Assembly: GCA_907163375.1 (NCBI GenBank)
Contig: CAJQUW010007815.1
Location: forward strand, 372,001 to 436,000
Direction of reading: 5' to 3'
DNA length: 64,000 bases
Origin: Prostheceraeus crozeri
Lineage: Eukaryota > Platyhelminthes > Polycladida > Euryleptidae
The first letter of the stretch is position 1; the number at the start of each line of letters is the position of its first letter. The notes beneath the pieces were generated by a model that saw only the letters and a program-made list of their open reading frames with translations, did not search any database and was not told the DNA's origin. The translations under genes and the position numbers were made by a program. Positions 13,002 to 25,831 of this stretch are shown in pieces.

Positions 13002-13611
13002 TGGAGGTCACTAGAATGCGAGTCATTGACATGATTCCGTTGCAAAAGATCTGGAATGAAAAATAGTTTATTCTGTCACAATGAGAATTGAGCTCCTAAG
13101 TTGAGACAGACACTGAAGGATTCCCATAGAATTATCTCTGATCTTATGTATTATTCAATGAGATGTCCGTCGTCATTCTTTGAGATCAAAATGCATACAA
13201 GAAGAATGTAGTCCGTAAACGGGGCTGCTGTTGGTCATGCACGCCTACAATTAAAGGAAAATGAACAGTTATGCTTTACGATTCTTAAACACAATGTGAT
13301 CCAACAAAACGAATCAGAATTGTCTGGGGTTACTAGAGCACATCATCCACAATATGTCTAGAAAGTTTGGTGAGGCTAGTTTCAACAGAAGCAAATATAG
13401 ACGCATTTTAGTCGTTGCTAAGGACCGTTGGTAGGGAAAATCTGTCGACAGTCAGACATAAGACCGTTCTTAATAGTAATAATGATATATTTGTCATCAA
13501 AATAAGCAAATACAAATTAGATCGTGAATACAAATTACTGTGACAAATAGAAGGCCCATAAGGGCAACAAAATCAACGAAGTAATGAGGAAGGCTCAAAA
13601 AGGAAAAATCA

Positions 13612-13953
13612 TTACCAAATATCAGTTCTCTTGAAATACTGTTCAACACTTTTCTTGAAAGAATACACATTCGGTGCTTGGACTTCGGCATCGGTGAGTT
13701 GATTCCAATGAAATACGATATCTGATGTAAAGAAGAATCGACGGTAATCACGGGTGACACGAGGTGGTATTATTTTCTGAATACGACGACGAGAACGATA
13801 GTTGGTTGAAAATTCGAAGAAAAGTCCTGGATTCAACGACATCATACCATTCAACAATTTGTAAAGAAAAATTGGTTGATAACGTAGTCGTCGTGCGGAC
13901 AGACTTAACGATGACAGTTTCGACAAACGATCGTTATAACAAAAGTAATGCAA
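13612..13953 (-). pseudogene. LINE ORF2 C-terminal region
   Basis: This frame reads LSSLSLSARRLRYQPIFLYK and, further on, DIVFHWNQL, matching the conserved tail of CR1/Jockey-type polymerases (a L..L.L..RR.......Y.L block near the end, then RN...W..L). It follows the reverse transcriptase piece after a frame change near 13970 and ends close to the 3' end of the element. Confidence 0.65.
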
Positions 13954-13980
13954 ATGAGTAAAACAGCGAGTAAAGCGCCT

Positions 13981-15312
13981 TTAGACATTTTCAATTTGAT
14001 CCACCAAATAACGTCGATACGGAGACCATACTATGGAATTAAACTCGAGAGTTGATCTGACATAGCTCTTGTATATAGGCATTATAACTTCAATGTCACG
14101 GGAGATAAAAGAACGCAGAATGGCTCCAAGAGTTTTGTTGGCCTTATTAACAATATTTTCTATATGATGACAAAAGCTGATTGGAGAGGATACATATACA
14201 CCAAGATCTTTAATACAGTCAACATTTTCAAGCTTGATATTATTAACAGTATATTCACGTTTTTGATTTGAAGCTCCAAAACTCACAACTTTACATTTTG
14301 CTGCATTTAGTGGAAAGCCACTGCTGCTTGACCAATTAAAAATGTTATTTAAATCACCCTGAAGACCATGACAATCCTGTTGTGTATTTGATTTTGGATT
14401 GAAACTGTAGGCCAATTTCATATCATCAGCATAAGCAGAGAAAAAGGAATATTTTACAAAAGAGCTAATACTGTTACAAAATGGCAGAAATAGTATTGGG
14501 CCAAGGACTGAGCCCTGAACAATGCCGCTTGTAGCTTCACATGGTGATGAAAACGAACCTCTGATACGTACAAATTGCGTTCTGCGTTTTAAGTAGTTCT
14601 CAATCCATGAAAGGAGATTTCCGGACATGCAATCATTTAGTCTGTACAATAGTACCTTGTGCGATACGCTATCAAAAGCACGAGAAAATCAAGAAAAGCT
14701 ACATCAACACAGAAACCGTTGTCTAGCTTAGACGTCAAAAAATCGTAAAATTCCACACCTGCCGTTTCGACAGAACGCTTCGGTAAAAAACCATGTTGGA
14801 AAGCATGAAAATAATTATTATCAGTCAAAAACTTCAATAGATGTTTCACTATCACGCGTTCCATGATTCTACATACACAACTTATTACAGTCACAGGTCG
14901 ATAATTAGTATGAATGGAGCGAGGACCAGATTTATGTATTGGTGTTATGACCATTTGTCGCCATGATTCAGGAATGTCCCACGCTGCCATTGAAACTTTG
15001 AATAAGTGACACATTTTATTTGCTAAAAAATTTCCTCCCTCTTTAATGAAAACGTAACACAAGTTATCAATGTCTAAACCAGTAGATCGAGGTAAGGATG
15101 AAATCACTTTAGAAACATTATCATATGTAAATGTATATCAGAGAGCTGGGATATCGAGGAAGGCGTCGGGATGTTCGGAGAGGTAGAATCCAAATATTTC
15201 TCACCGTCGTAAAACGTGGCAAAGTAATCATTGAATTTTTCAGCAATGTCAGAGCGATCAGTAATTTCATCACCATTTGAGTCTGTAATTGACTTGATGT
15301 TGTCAGTAGTTT
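13981..15312 (-). pseudogene. LINE ORF2 part 2: reverse transcriptase domain
   Basis: Pieces in three frames form one reverse transcriptase. The first (about 15312-15130) reads NIKSITDSNGDEITD and leads into the domain. The second (15107-14637) carries WRQMVITPIHKSG and NYRPVTVISC. The third (14649-13981) carries IVQGSVLGPILF and the catalytic AYADDMKLAY box. A one-nucleotide deletion near 14685 separates VDVAFLDF from the following SRAFD motif, and other shifts lie near 15315 and 15130. The catalytic Asp residues themselves are intact. It copies LINE RNA in the nucleus in active relatives. Confidence 0.85.
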
Positions 15313-16485
15313 TTAGTTTTTGTTGACATAACTCCAGAAGGCTTTTTGATTACCCTTTGACCTAGCCAGATGTCTTTCCTGTGCCAAAGATGAGGCTCGC
15401 AATTTACTATTAAGAATTTGTAGGGCGTTTTCCAAATTCATTTTGTTGGAGAATGAAGGATCAGTTCGAAAATTTGCGTAGGATCGACGATAATGTCTGA
15501 GTGACGTACGTATCTGTGAAGTTGAGTGAAGGCGTTGGTTGGACTTGGAAGAAATAGGAATAGCGTGGTTCACGGCTCGCTGAATATTATTCATAAAATT
15601 ACTCCATACACTTTCAAGATCATCTGAACATGACCAGCTAGCTTCTTGCAACATTCTCCCATACGTTTCCCATTTAGCTTTATTGAACAGATGGGCTTTA
15701 CTTGTATTATCATTGAATGTTATACCGGGATGCATTAATTTGAACATAATCGTACAGTGATCTGATGTACCGAAAGGTTCGTTGACGGTAAGATCCTGAA
15801 TGTCAGTCTCAACGGATAAAAATATCAAATCTAGCATCGCATTTGAGGCTGGGCGGGTTGGAGACGATACATGCTGTATAAGAAAGTTATCAAGGCACCA
15901 GTTCATTAAAGGAGAGTTTTGGTTATGTTGAGGAGATGCAAAATCAGGAAAATTGAAGTCACCACATATCACAAGTCTGTCACATGCTTTGTTACATATA
16001 TGATACTCGTACAAATAAGAGAGCAATTCACTATTATTCAACTGATGATGAGGAGGTCTGTAAATACACGATACAATTACTGAATTAGTTACGGTAAGAT
16101 TTATTTGACAAGAAATACCTTCAGCTCTGAGGGAAGAAAATTCGTGGACTTTAAATGATGTTAACGTTTCAATGATGTAAATCAAAACAGCTCCACCAGT
16201 GCCATCTATGCGGTCACAACGATACATTGCAAACTTTGGGATGGATAAAAAGGCATCATTTATATTTGGGTTTGCCCACGATTCAGTTATACAAATGACA
16301 TGAGGTTTTACCTGAGAGATATACGCTGTAAGAAGCTGCATTTTATTTACTATAGAACGTGCATTGGTATACAATACTGAAATATTCGCACATGTGAGTG
16401 ATGGTGTTTTCGCATTTATGATGGCTAATTGTGATTGATTTACATAACTATCAATACACACATTATCAATATGCTCATCATACAA
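15313..16485 (-). pseudogene. LINE ORF2 part 1: apurinic/apyrimidinic endonuclease domain
   Basis: An open frame of 390 aa. Motifs in order: LYTNARSIVNKMQLL, the CR1-type start of the domain; ITESW, with the metal-binding Glu; a CIYRPPHH strand; VICGDFNFPD with the catalytic Asp and Asn; and FGTSDHCTIMFKL with the terminal Asp-His pair. This nuclease nicks target DNA to prime reverse transcription. All key catalytic residues are visible. The end reads NQKAFWSYVNK, the usual linker leading to the polymerase; a frameshift near 15315 cuts it there. Confidence 0.85.
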
Positions 16486-16609
16486 ATGTATGAAATAAAG
16501 ACGATAGCAAATTCACAGAGTATGGGTAATAACAGTAGATGTACCTAAAATATCTACGGACAACTTCACAGGAGGAATCAGTATCAGTTACGTCATAAGT
16601 GTTCAACTG

Positions 16610-17210
16610 TCAAAACAATTGATTTGCGATGTTATATTTATCAACCAGAGTTGAGTTTTGAAATAATTGCCCAGACTTGATGTAAACCTTGTCACCAGTA
16701 TCAGCAGCAGCCAATCTCAATTCCTTCAACTTCTCGCGTATGCGTTTGTCTTCCATGCGTGCAAATGGAGTACGGTTGGGGTTTATAAAGATAGTGCCAA
16801 ATGAATGCTTAAGGTCATCACTCTGTCTCAACAAATTTTGCGATTTCAGTACTTGATTTCTTGTTTGCAATCGGTTGAATTTGACCTTAACTGGACGGCT
16901 TCGATTTCGATTGTATCGCCCTAACCGAACACAGTCAATTAATGAGGATTTATCGTAATCCCCAACTAATTCATCGCACAGATAATTAACTTTGCCTATG
17001 TCATCTGGAAAAAGTTTATCATCCACGTTGACCTCGTTTTCTGGAATGCCTGTAATAATTAAGTTCAATTCCCGCTTCTTTGCTTCAAACTTTTCAATTG
17101 TTCTTTGTTGTTGAACAATAACATCTTTAATATGGCCTATTTCTAAAGATGTACTTATTTGGTCGGCTTGAACTTTCTCTAGTCGAGATTCAATAAATAA
17201 TTCTTGGATA
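16610..17210 (-). pseudogene. LINE ORF1 protein (coiled coil plus RRM-like domain)
   Basis: The clear open part (17068-16610, 152 aa) starts MNLIITGIPENEV and includes VRLGRYNRNRSRPVKVKF, a hallmark of L1/CR1-type ORF1 proteins: a non-canonical RRM followed by a C-terminal RNA-binding domain. Upstream in the same frame to about 17210, broken by one stop, a helical heptad-like stretch suggests the trimerising coiled coil. This protein binds LINE RNA. The complete ORF1 would be longer; its start is lost in decayed sequence. Confidence 0.75.
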
Positions 17211-17440
17211 TCTCATCGAAACGCAACATTATTCGCTCTTCGAAGGCAGTCATTAATTCCTGCAAATCTACAACAGAAACAGAACTTTGTGAACCAGAGC
17301 GTGTCATACGGCCAGTCATGACGTGTAAGCTGATGTTTCGTTCCCGTGACCAAAAATCGATATTTCAGAATCAGAGCGACAGGGAGTGTTTCTTCAATGT
17401 TCTTAATAACAGCTGATTTTTTATTGATAACCGACAATAC

Positions 17441-20251
17441 CGGCTAACACACACACGCCAGCAGTCACACAAGTATGTACGGAGATATCACCAGAGATGG
17501 ATATCACAATAATTGACGTAGAAACGATGAGACACACAAAAGGGCAAAGAATGAATATACCCAAGACCGATTACACACACGATGACGCGTTGATCTTTTT
17601 GTTGAAATACAGGGTAATCCAACGAATACCAAACACAGACTGACACACAATAATAGATCCGGTTTGAGTAACGATCACGACCATACACAGCAAAAAATGA
17701 ATGATTGAGGTCAAAAGAGACCACTATTACAAAGACCAATGCCGTAGAAGGATATATCACTCCTCAAGGAATCGTAGATCCAAAAAATTCAGAAAAATGA
17801 TAGCGTTAACACCAAAAACAAAGAGATTAATCTCAATACAACGGAGAGCTTCCGAGAACGTCGTGCGCGCACGACAATTGACAATTGACAATCAATCCTT
17901 TAAACGCGTAAAGGACTGAAATCTGCAATTCTTAAGTACAGATTGCGATTATGTAGTATACAAGGATGACTTTAATGAAATTCTTATGCTTGTGCGTGAA
18001 TTTAGTAAGAATTATGACTTTTTGTATTTTTTAGTTTGACCCCTGACCGAACGAGAATGGCTGAGACACATAAGAATTTGATCTACACTTCCATAATAAC
18101 AAACCTTTTGTGCTTGAATTCAGGGAAAAAATGTTGGTAGCTCCCGGTTCATGACAGTCACTGAAACTTCGCACAATCTGGCGTGTTTAATATTGAACTT
18201 CCTGCTCACTGTTCGATTGCTATGGTGTTATGTCAGAAGATTGTGCCGTTTCATTAGCGTTCCAGTGCTTCTTTTCCAGTCAAACAGAAGAGACGACCTG
18301 TCTAATTCTGTGAAAGGAATAGACGATCATCGGTGCGGTGAGAAAACAAATACCGGTACCTGTCTACAATAATCATGCTTCGTGCGTCAGCAATAAGTGT
18401 CAAGACAATACACTGTGTGTGAGCTGTACACCGTTAGAAACTTTGAAATAACCGCTTGACATCACACAAACGCTTTATAGAATGGATTTGGAATTGTTTG
18501 GAACCATTTGGAATGGTTTTGGATATCTTCTGTGCAGACTGTAAAGACAGTTAACATTCAAAAGTTTTATTTTAGTTGTTAATTTTAGCGGTCTTTGCAG
18601 TGTGCATACGACTGCAAATTCCGGCACTTAAATGAATGGTGACAAGGATGTCAGCAAGAGCAAACCCAGTATCCAGAAAGTCAAGGGCGCTCCGATCACG
18701 ACAAATGTCAACAAAAGTGTCAGCTTAAGTTCTGCCTTTTCAACTCTTGTAAAGGGAGCACAAACTAAAGGACATTTAGAGGCAAAATTTAGTTTTTGAT
18801 TATTTTTCTCTCCTTCTTGATCACGATGTCTCTCATTGGAGTTGACCACATTTTAAAATGTATATTATGTGATGTCTGTTTCATAGTTGTCTCGCATATT
18901 ATTATTCCTCTGTGTTTCCTGCACGTTTTCCTAGGCATATGGAAATAAACGTTTATTGACTTATTGAATTACTGACAAATTTGACTGACATTCAGTGATT
19001 TTAGGACTAATGCACTTTTCTTTATCACCACTCATTGAATTTCGATTGTCAGGACACTGGCTGATGACTCACTACTATGTCTTTTGAATTAAACTCTAGA
19101 AAATGATTGAAAATATTCTATCACTCCATAATGATACAAATATGCTTTTTATTCGTCGACTTTTAAAATTTGACCTGGACTGTAGGCAAGATGAGAATTA
19201 ATTTACTCACTCTAAGAAATATTGAAATATTTGTTATTACATCTCCAATGACTCCATCATAACTTCGCAGATAACTTAAACTGGCTATTCGAACAATCTA
19301 ATTAAGGTCTCTCTAATGGAAGACAAATATATTTCATAGTTTAATGACTAGTTTCATAGTTAATGTTTGCATCAATTTGATATCTTTTAATTGACTTCAA
19401 AGATGAACTGATGGTATAAGTCATGCGGAATTTAGTGTGATAATGTTAATGTTATCGCCAACGAATGAAGTCTTCTGCTTAGCAGGCTTATAAGCAGATT
19501 TATTTGAAAACTTCCTTTCATCAACAAAGCTTTACAAAACACTAATAATTAGTCCTTTCAAAACATTAAAGTCAATCAATAGCCTTGCCAAAGTAACTTC
19601 TGCACTCAAATATTTTTTAAGGAATAATACATTATGTCGTCTTAACAATGGTGCCTGGGGGCACTCAAACGCTCCCAACATCGGATATTGTTGTCATCTT
19701 GCAATCCTACTTTAAAGGAATATATTGCTCAATTTCCTAAAAGCCTCATGTCATTTCATAGTGGATGATATCATTATTTCATTTTAATATTTCAAATGAT
19801 TGTCATATTTTAACTACCAATTTTACTTTTTGTGCTCTACTCAACCAACTTTCACGTGGAATTCCTCTATATTCTTGTGAGCATAACTGATCAATGTATT
19901 ATCGACCTGTCGTGGTGTGCAGACGTAGAATCGATGCTTGATGACGTCAATTCTTCTTCCTCTGGTTTAAGAAAGATATTGTGGACGGTATTTGCTTAAT
20001 TTAGATTTTAATTTAGAGCAAAGGCGGTGTAATTTTGGATTATTTTGTTGGCAATGTGAAACCTCTTCACTTGCTATACTCACTCCTCTCTCGATCGGCG
20101 TAGAATCACTCCATCATCCTGTTACTGCAGTGTCTGTTTTTAGTGTTTGATGGAATCAAGAGTCATCGTCAGTAAAATATCAAAATTATTTTTAGCAGCA
20201 TCATTACCAAAATGATCATCAAAGTGTTTGATTAAAAAGCCAGAAGCTGCA
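17441..20251. other. no recognisable gene
   Basis: 17441-17900 may be decayed 5' untranslated DNA of the preceding LINE. The remainder holds short frames without family resemblance and no element ends that I can pair. Confidence 0.45.
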
Positions 20252-20329
20252 ATTTTTTGCTATTATTATTTCTGATATGAAGTATAAATATTGCCTAGCT
20301 TCATATCGGAACTAATAATAGCAAAAAAT
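20252..20329. repeat. short hairpin
   Basis: TTTTTTGCTATTATTATTTC then TGATATGAAG is followed after about 15 bp by CTTCATATCGG and TAATAATAGCAAAAAA, forming arms of roughly 30 bp. It sits at the 3' end of the Penelope relic that starts at 20312 on the minus strand and may mark that element's terminus. Confidence 0.6.
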
Positions 20330-20574
20330 AGAAAGACATGGAAATATAAAATCCCGAAGCTCTCTGCTTTCGTCTCTTGAGTTCAATGCTGGACATAGAC
20401 TTTGGATAAAAATAGCTTCTCTTAGTCTAAAGTTGGCAGTGTCTGAATCTGTGGCAAGGATCTTTGTTCTTATTGCATTCGTATTACATACTTGTAGATG
20501 GCTGCATACAGACGATTCGGGACGAGTGATGTGTTCTTTTATCCTTTGGTGTAGAGGTCTGATGGAGCTGCCTA
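20312..20574 (-). pseudogene. Penelope-like element, 3' half of the GIY-YIG endonuclease
   Basis: The minus-strand frame gives VGSSIRPLHQRIKEH, then a CSHLQVCN piece and a FRLREAIFIQSLCP stretch ending in NSRDE. These are the central and final parts of the GIY-YIG nuclease of Penelope-like elements: G(S/T).R.l..R...H, the H...C zinc-like pair, and the catalytic Glu in LREA. The missing first half, with the thumb domain, lies at 25325-25831, on the far side of a 4.75-kb transposon. The nuclease in live elements nicks target DNA. Confidence 0.8.
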
Positions 20575-20589
20575 CCCTGTGGTAAAGGC

Positions 20590-20870
20590 GACGTCGGTCC
20601 ATCGTCGGTCAGCAAATTTTAGTCGGCTGTTGGTTGGCTACTGGTCGGCCAAAAATATTGTGTTGGCTCATGGTTGGCAATTGTCGGCTTACTGTCGGCC
20701 AAAATTTTATGTGGGTGGATTTTAGTCGAATTTTAGTTGGCCAAGGTCGGCCGTAAATTCTGTGTCGGCATATAGTCGGCCAATGTCGGCATATGGTCGG
20801 CCAATTATCTATGGTTGGATTGTGTTCGTATTTCAATTGACCATGGTCGGACTAGAGTATTGTTGGCTTC
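20590..20870. repeat. left subterminal array of GTCGGC words
   Basis: About a dozen GTCGGC, GTCGGT or GTTGGC words lie at short irregular intervals just inside the left terminal repeat. The matching array on the right end is in the opposite orientation. Clustered subterminal words of this kind usually bind the transposase. Confidence 0.7.
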
Positions 20871-23800
20871 CCAATGGCAAGATCTTAAGAGGGATATCGG
20901 ACATTATCTGGGAATTCTTTCAACATCAGACTTTTCTGCAGTGCTGAATCCTCGAATGCAGTTGTACCTGTTCTATGTTTCATAGCGAATCATGCATTGT
21001 AATGAAAAATACAACTGCGGTTTTATATGGGCTGAAGCTGGTTATCGAATGTAAAACCCATATTATGCTCATTGCGTATTTCCGATCTAAAAACATGTTA
21101 TTGATGATCTCTATTCTTTTTAAATCATCGGTAGTGAGGCTACAATAACAAGTAGACTCACTTTGAAATAATCAATCGAATACTATATATATGGACCTAC
21201 GCGGTTCTACTTCAGCAAGCCTATGTTGTTGATTTTGATTGATACAGTTGTATTCGCTAAATTACTTCAGATAATTTCTGAACTTTAGATAATGAATCAG
21301 AAAGCAGATGAATCAAACAGATGCGTTAATATCAGCTCACTCAGTCTGTGAGATCTGATCTGACTACGCTATCCCTCTATCAATGTAGAAAAATTCGGCG
21401 TCAATACAGTTGCGAAGATTCATTGTTTTGTCAGAACAGTAGCGGTCGATAATTCCCCGCCGCGTCCTTGCAACAAACCGTCTATGTCTGTGATTCACAG
21501 TGTGCGTGGTCTGCCGTCTGGTGTTCCCTGCTTGTTTCACTGTCCTCGCCGTCAAGTGGAAAGCTGCGCAATAGCTTGACTGCTCGTTCAGTCTCTTGCA
21601 TGGTCTATCACAGCAGGGCGCACAACGAGCCCAGTGTTTTGATTAACAATTATTAGTACCAAGCGTCGCCGCAGCAAAGGATATTTAAATACATACGAGT
21701 ATATGTGCCTTCTTTCTTCATCTGTCGTCAGTTTCGTGATCACACCTGTGCTTTTGTCATTTACTTACTTCATCCATCACAGTACATGGAATGCTACTTA
21801 CGAGACTACCTCACTGAACTACAGCATTATTGACGTATCGAGCGAAGTGATAGATAGCTCTTTCAACGATACTGAATTATCATGATAACTCGAAAATTAT
21901 GAACGCTCGTGTGCAGTCAGTTATCACGTGTATGAGAGATTTTCCACGCAAGGAAGCAATCAAATTCCCTCTCAATTTATTTATGCAACAGGATTTAAAC
22001 CATGCATCTCATGTTATTGTGCATCAAACTACATAGAAAGGGTAAGTTTCAAAATGCAAGCTCAATTTTTACTTGCAAGTCAACATGTAGTCTGCATGCA
22101 GCAACTTATGGGTTATCACCCCCACTTTCTCCCACTACCCAATTTCTCCAAAACTTTTAAAATGAACCAGTGGTCACAAAACTTCGTCATGCCGACGTAG
22201 TTGGGTATATTTTCCACCCACAGAAAAAGATTTATGCAAATCGGACAAGTAGCCTACTTTTAAACTAGAGACGATAAAGTCAAATGCTCCAATGTCAACG
22301 TGCAGGTTGATCTGACTTCGTCTGTTCGATGCACTTTACATTCGTGTACTGTGTGCATTGTTCTCTCTGTGTTTTCGTCTCATCCACTGATATTTTAAAT
22401 CTTCTCACGACCACTATCTGACCACACTTTTTTAAGTTAAGTATTTAAGTGTGCGGAATGTGGCTCTGGTCATAATTGTTACTTCACGAATATCTCAAAT
22501 CTAGTGCTATTGGCTCAGATGATGGGGTCAGAAGAATGCCGATTCAAATGTACATGTAGAAGATTCTGATTCCGAAGACTAAATCATGAATCACTTTCCT
22601 TTGTTTTATTGACGCTTTTTAGCTGCTACTTGGGCAGCAGTCCGAGTTAATAATGATCACATATTTTGTTGTATTACGGACGTTTTATAGGTAGTTGTTA
22701 TAAATTTAATAGTCTTCCAACAGAAATTGGCTAATTGTGAAATTCCGCAGTTCGTTGGTTCGTTTTCTATACTTTTGTTAAGAAAATTGTTGTTTTCAAT
22801 TTCACTTGTTTTCAATTTTCAAAACATGTACTAGGCATAATGGGTCAAACTCGTAGCACATGAGCTTCAAATTCTCTAGAATTAATTCTTGATTAACCAT
22901 ATTCATAGCGTTCCATTATGTTGTAGCAGCTCAACCACAAATTTAATCAGTGTCAGTATATTTCTACAATTAAAAGCCACCATCGGCTATATTGACATCA
23001 ATGATTACATGAAAGTAGGACTTCAGGTCCATTAAATCTACAAATTTTCGCTTCACACTCAAAAGACCATGAGCAAAGAACAAGATGTTAAATTTTTGTT
23101 TATCTATATCAGAGGATCCCAACCTTCATAACATCGTGGCATATAATTGAACTCACAAAGTTTTTCCGTACACGACTCAACTTCTCTATTCATGAAGCCA
23201 CTTGGCAATTTAATGACCAAAAGGGAAGATCGCATAAACAGAAACTGTTCATATAGATACTAAATTTCCTGTATTCAGATAAAGTACCAGATTGTAATGA
23301 TGAATGTCAGTGAAAACTTTAGTTGAGCCTGTTCCTTTGCTGTCGCTGCAGTTTGCGGGTGAACATGAGAGATTCATACAAATAGCCATTCTTCAATGTT
23401 TTTAAATCATGCATGTCTTTATTATTTTGAATGCTTGCGAAATGAAATTTTATGAGATTCCTAGCGTAATATGCTTATTTTAGCGTGGAGTTTCATTCAA
23501 AGTCTGATCCACCAAGGTTTTTGCCAGCGAAAGTCGCGTGAAAGACATTCTGTGAAGAATCTGTTCGGCCCTCAGCCGATATTTTTCTCAAAATCCAATT
23601 TTGAGAAATTGACGAATCCACAGATTGTCAATGAGCGAGAAATTGTGCGGATATAGGCTATCCTTGAGATTTGTACGCAACCAGCCTTCCATCCAGTTTT
23701 GATTAATTGATTTGCCAATGTATTCATAGGAATCAATTTCTCTGATGAATTAATTTTTCCAATTTGCCAGAAAAAAATTCGTAATAGGCCTATTCATATG

Positions 23801-25061
23801 CGCAAATGCAGGTTTTTCTTGCATTACGTCATTATGTCACTATTCTTTGCTTTGCAAAGGATGGTCCCTTCATGGTGTGTGAGCATAGCTTCATTTCCAA
23901 GGTTTTCAGGTCTCTGTCGTGATGTTGCATCGTGGCTATACTCAGACTCGACTTTCACTGGTTTTGTGCCTATGTGTCATTGATTGTTGAGCTTCTGTCT
24001 ATGCCCGATGTCATTAAGCAGCGAAGGTGTCCCAATTTGTTGAAACGACTATTTCAGGACCAGGTGGTAAGATGCATCTTTTATTATTTCATGTGCCATA
24101 CATCATAAGACGCGCATAACACTATCAGTAAAATTTGTACCTCCTATTATTTTGGAACTCGTCTTGTCATTGCACATTCTACAACTTACTGTGTGGCCTA
24201 TTTCCTGTTCATTGTCATGGTTGGATCCTTGCTTGCAACTGTCAGCAAGCACAGAATTTTGAGGTAGATACTTATAACTGGGCAAGTTTTTAACAATTTT
24301 AATTGAATTTATTTTCAGCATTTGACAGAACTTGTGCAAACAATTTCTGTGCACTCTAATAATCTGCTTCAAGAAGGCTGATTTCCAGGAACCCAACTGT
24401 CCCATGGTAAGTTGTCCATGGTGGTTTGTGTGTGAGAATGTAAATGAACAACAGCATCGAGGAAAGAAGTTTGAGTTTTTGGATGTGATTCGTGAATTGG
24501 TTGCAATTCACAAAATCACTGCATGGTGACGTGTGTTTCTCAGTCATATCATGGGACATGCTGGTTCAAACAATCTACTCTAAGAAGTTTGTGGAATATA
24601 TTCAGCAAAGCACTTCTACCCACCTTAACAACTAAAAACTGATGGGTTTTCTACGCTTAGCTTAGAAATTATCGACACATCAAGCATCATGCAGACATTC
24701 TCATGCTCAATTTTTTTCGGAATGTGTACCAGCTGCTATAGTATTTCTTCTAGCATGTTTCCATTTGTAAAGTTTGCTTTTAACTTAGTATAGTCATTTG
24801 GAAGTTCACCTTTTCCGTTCGTTGTCTTATGATTTGTAATTCATTTGTGTGAACTTTGTCTGTATTTTCAGAACTGAAGTCATCGTCAGTGGTTTTGCTG
24901 GTTTTGTACTGTATATGTACAATCTTATCTTATCATGCCGATCAGATATTTGATTGAGAATCTGTTGGTTTGAAAAGGATAAAGAACCCAGCTTAGTCAG
25001 CATTGGATTTTTTTCATTATCGCAAGTATTGCTTATCTTCTACAGCGTTGCATATTGTAGT
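20871..25061. other. transposon interior without a recognised gene
   Basis: Only frames below about 100 aa occur, none with a known motif. A minus-strand frame at 24103-24405 has a VSCRMCND piece with paired cysteines, but this is too little to call a domain. Confidence 0.4.
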
Positions 25062-25322
25062 GCGTATGTCGGTTGCTGGTCGACCGACAGTCGGCGACAT
25101 TTGGTTGGCCGACTCGCGTTTGGACGGTCGGCCGAATGTCGCGTTTTGAAAGTCGGTCGACACGTCGCATAGTCGTTTGCTTGAAAGTCTGTTAATGGTT
25201 GGCTTGACCAACCGTCGGGGACAGACGGTGCTCCCGTACATCCGACCTTCCTGCCGACGGTCGATCAATGGTCGAGTGTCCGACTACTCAACTCTCAGCC
25301 GACCGTCGCATTTCCCACAGGG
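25062..25322. repeat. right subterminal array of GTCGGC words
   Basis: Repeated GTCGG, GGTCGAC and GGTCGGCC words fill this stretch up to the right inverted repeat. The region is clearly less AT-rich than its surroundings. Confidence 0.7.
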
Positions 25323-25324
25323 TA

Positions 25325-25831
25325 TGCATGTGGAGAAGCAGTTAGAGCACTAAATCTGATACACTGTGTTTTTTGTTGCATATTTTGTTGTTGTTGACTG
25401 GGCAGTTATTCCTGCGCAAGAAGGAGGTTCATCAAATTTCCGCAAATAACTCGTAAGGGTTTGTGTCTGATGGGCGATTCGCAAGTTGATCCCTTCGCGG
25501 CGAAAGATTTGTTTCGAGCTTTTGTCCGTTTGATCTGATAAGAATGACAGTTTCAGATACATGCGGTTTTGGTTGTTGCTTCTACGTCTTTGTCGATTGC
25601 TCTTACGTTCTGATTGCACAAAAAAGTTTCTTGGGTAACGATGGTTTGAAAGTATTCTGTCAAGTTCTTGTTGATGCTTCTGCTGGCTTTTGGGACTACT
25701 GCACCTCTCTTGGATTCGGTTTCTTTCGTTTTTCACTAGTGCCATTCTCGAATACATTGGTAAATGTGAATCATAATGAGAAAAAAAAATTTTCCAATTG
25801 GAGCTTTTGGCTTTTTGATCAATCATTTTGA
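25325..25831 (-). pseudogene. Penelope-like element, thumb region and start of GIY-YIG
   Basis: The minus-strand frame contains ALVKNERNRIQERCSS, then HRYPRNFF, then LKLSFLSDQTDKSSKQIFRR and INLRIAHQTQTLTSYLR. This order (R....cs, N.YP..f, l.lPfis....i.r.......v.......tl...l) is the thumb of Penelope reverse transcriptases. It ends KNTVYQI, the GIY-type first strand, followed by one stop and a Cys-x2-Cys piece, then the transposon insertion. The polymerase core is missing upstream of about 25831, so this copy is also 5' truncated. Confidence 0.8.

Larger units (their letters stand above)
13475..17440 (-). mobile_element. CR1-like non-LTR retrotransposon (LINE), inactive
   Basis: Read on the minus strand, the order is ORF1 (coiled coil then RRM-like), apurinic endonuclease, reverse transcriptase and a short C-terminal region, the layout of a two-ORF LINE of the CR1/Jockey group. 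The 3' end lies near 13475, where the minus strand ends in an A/T-rich ATTATTACTATT tract. The 5' end is not sharply defined and may reach about 17900. ORF2 is split by at least three frameshifts, so the copy is dead, but the individual domains are well preserved. Confidence 0.85.
20575..25322. mobile_element. DNA transposon with TA target duplication and GTCGGC-rich ends, superfamily unclear
   Basis: The left end CCCTGTGGTAAAGGCGACG and the reverse complement of the right end, CCCTGTGGGAAATGCGACG, are inverted repeats. The element is flanked by TA on both sides (20573-20574 and 25323-25324). Removing it with one TA joins two halves of a Penelope GIY-YIG domain in the same frame, which fixes both boundaries and the TA duplication. 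Both ends hold many GTCGGC-type words. I recognise no transposase inside; the 4.2-kb interior may be non-autonomous or may carry an unrecognised, intron-split gene. Confidence 0.75.

Noticed and set aside
13764-13961. Plus-strand ORF in the LINE 3' region
   Set aside because: Overlaps the conserved LINE C-terminal frame on the opposite strand.
20609-20836. 75-aa minus-strand ORF with repeated WPT motifs
   Set aside because: The repeats are a by-product of the GTCGGC subterminal array of a transposon.
24103-24405. Minus-strand ORF with Cys pair as a transposase piece
   Set aside because: A single Cys-x2-Cys and no catalytic motif is too little evidence.
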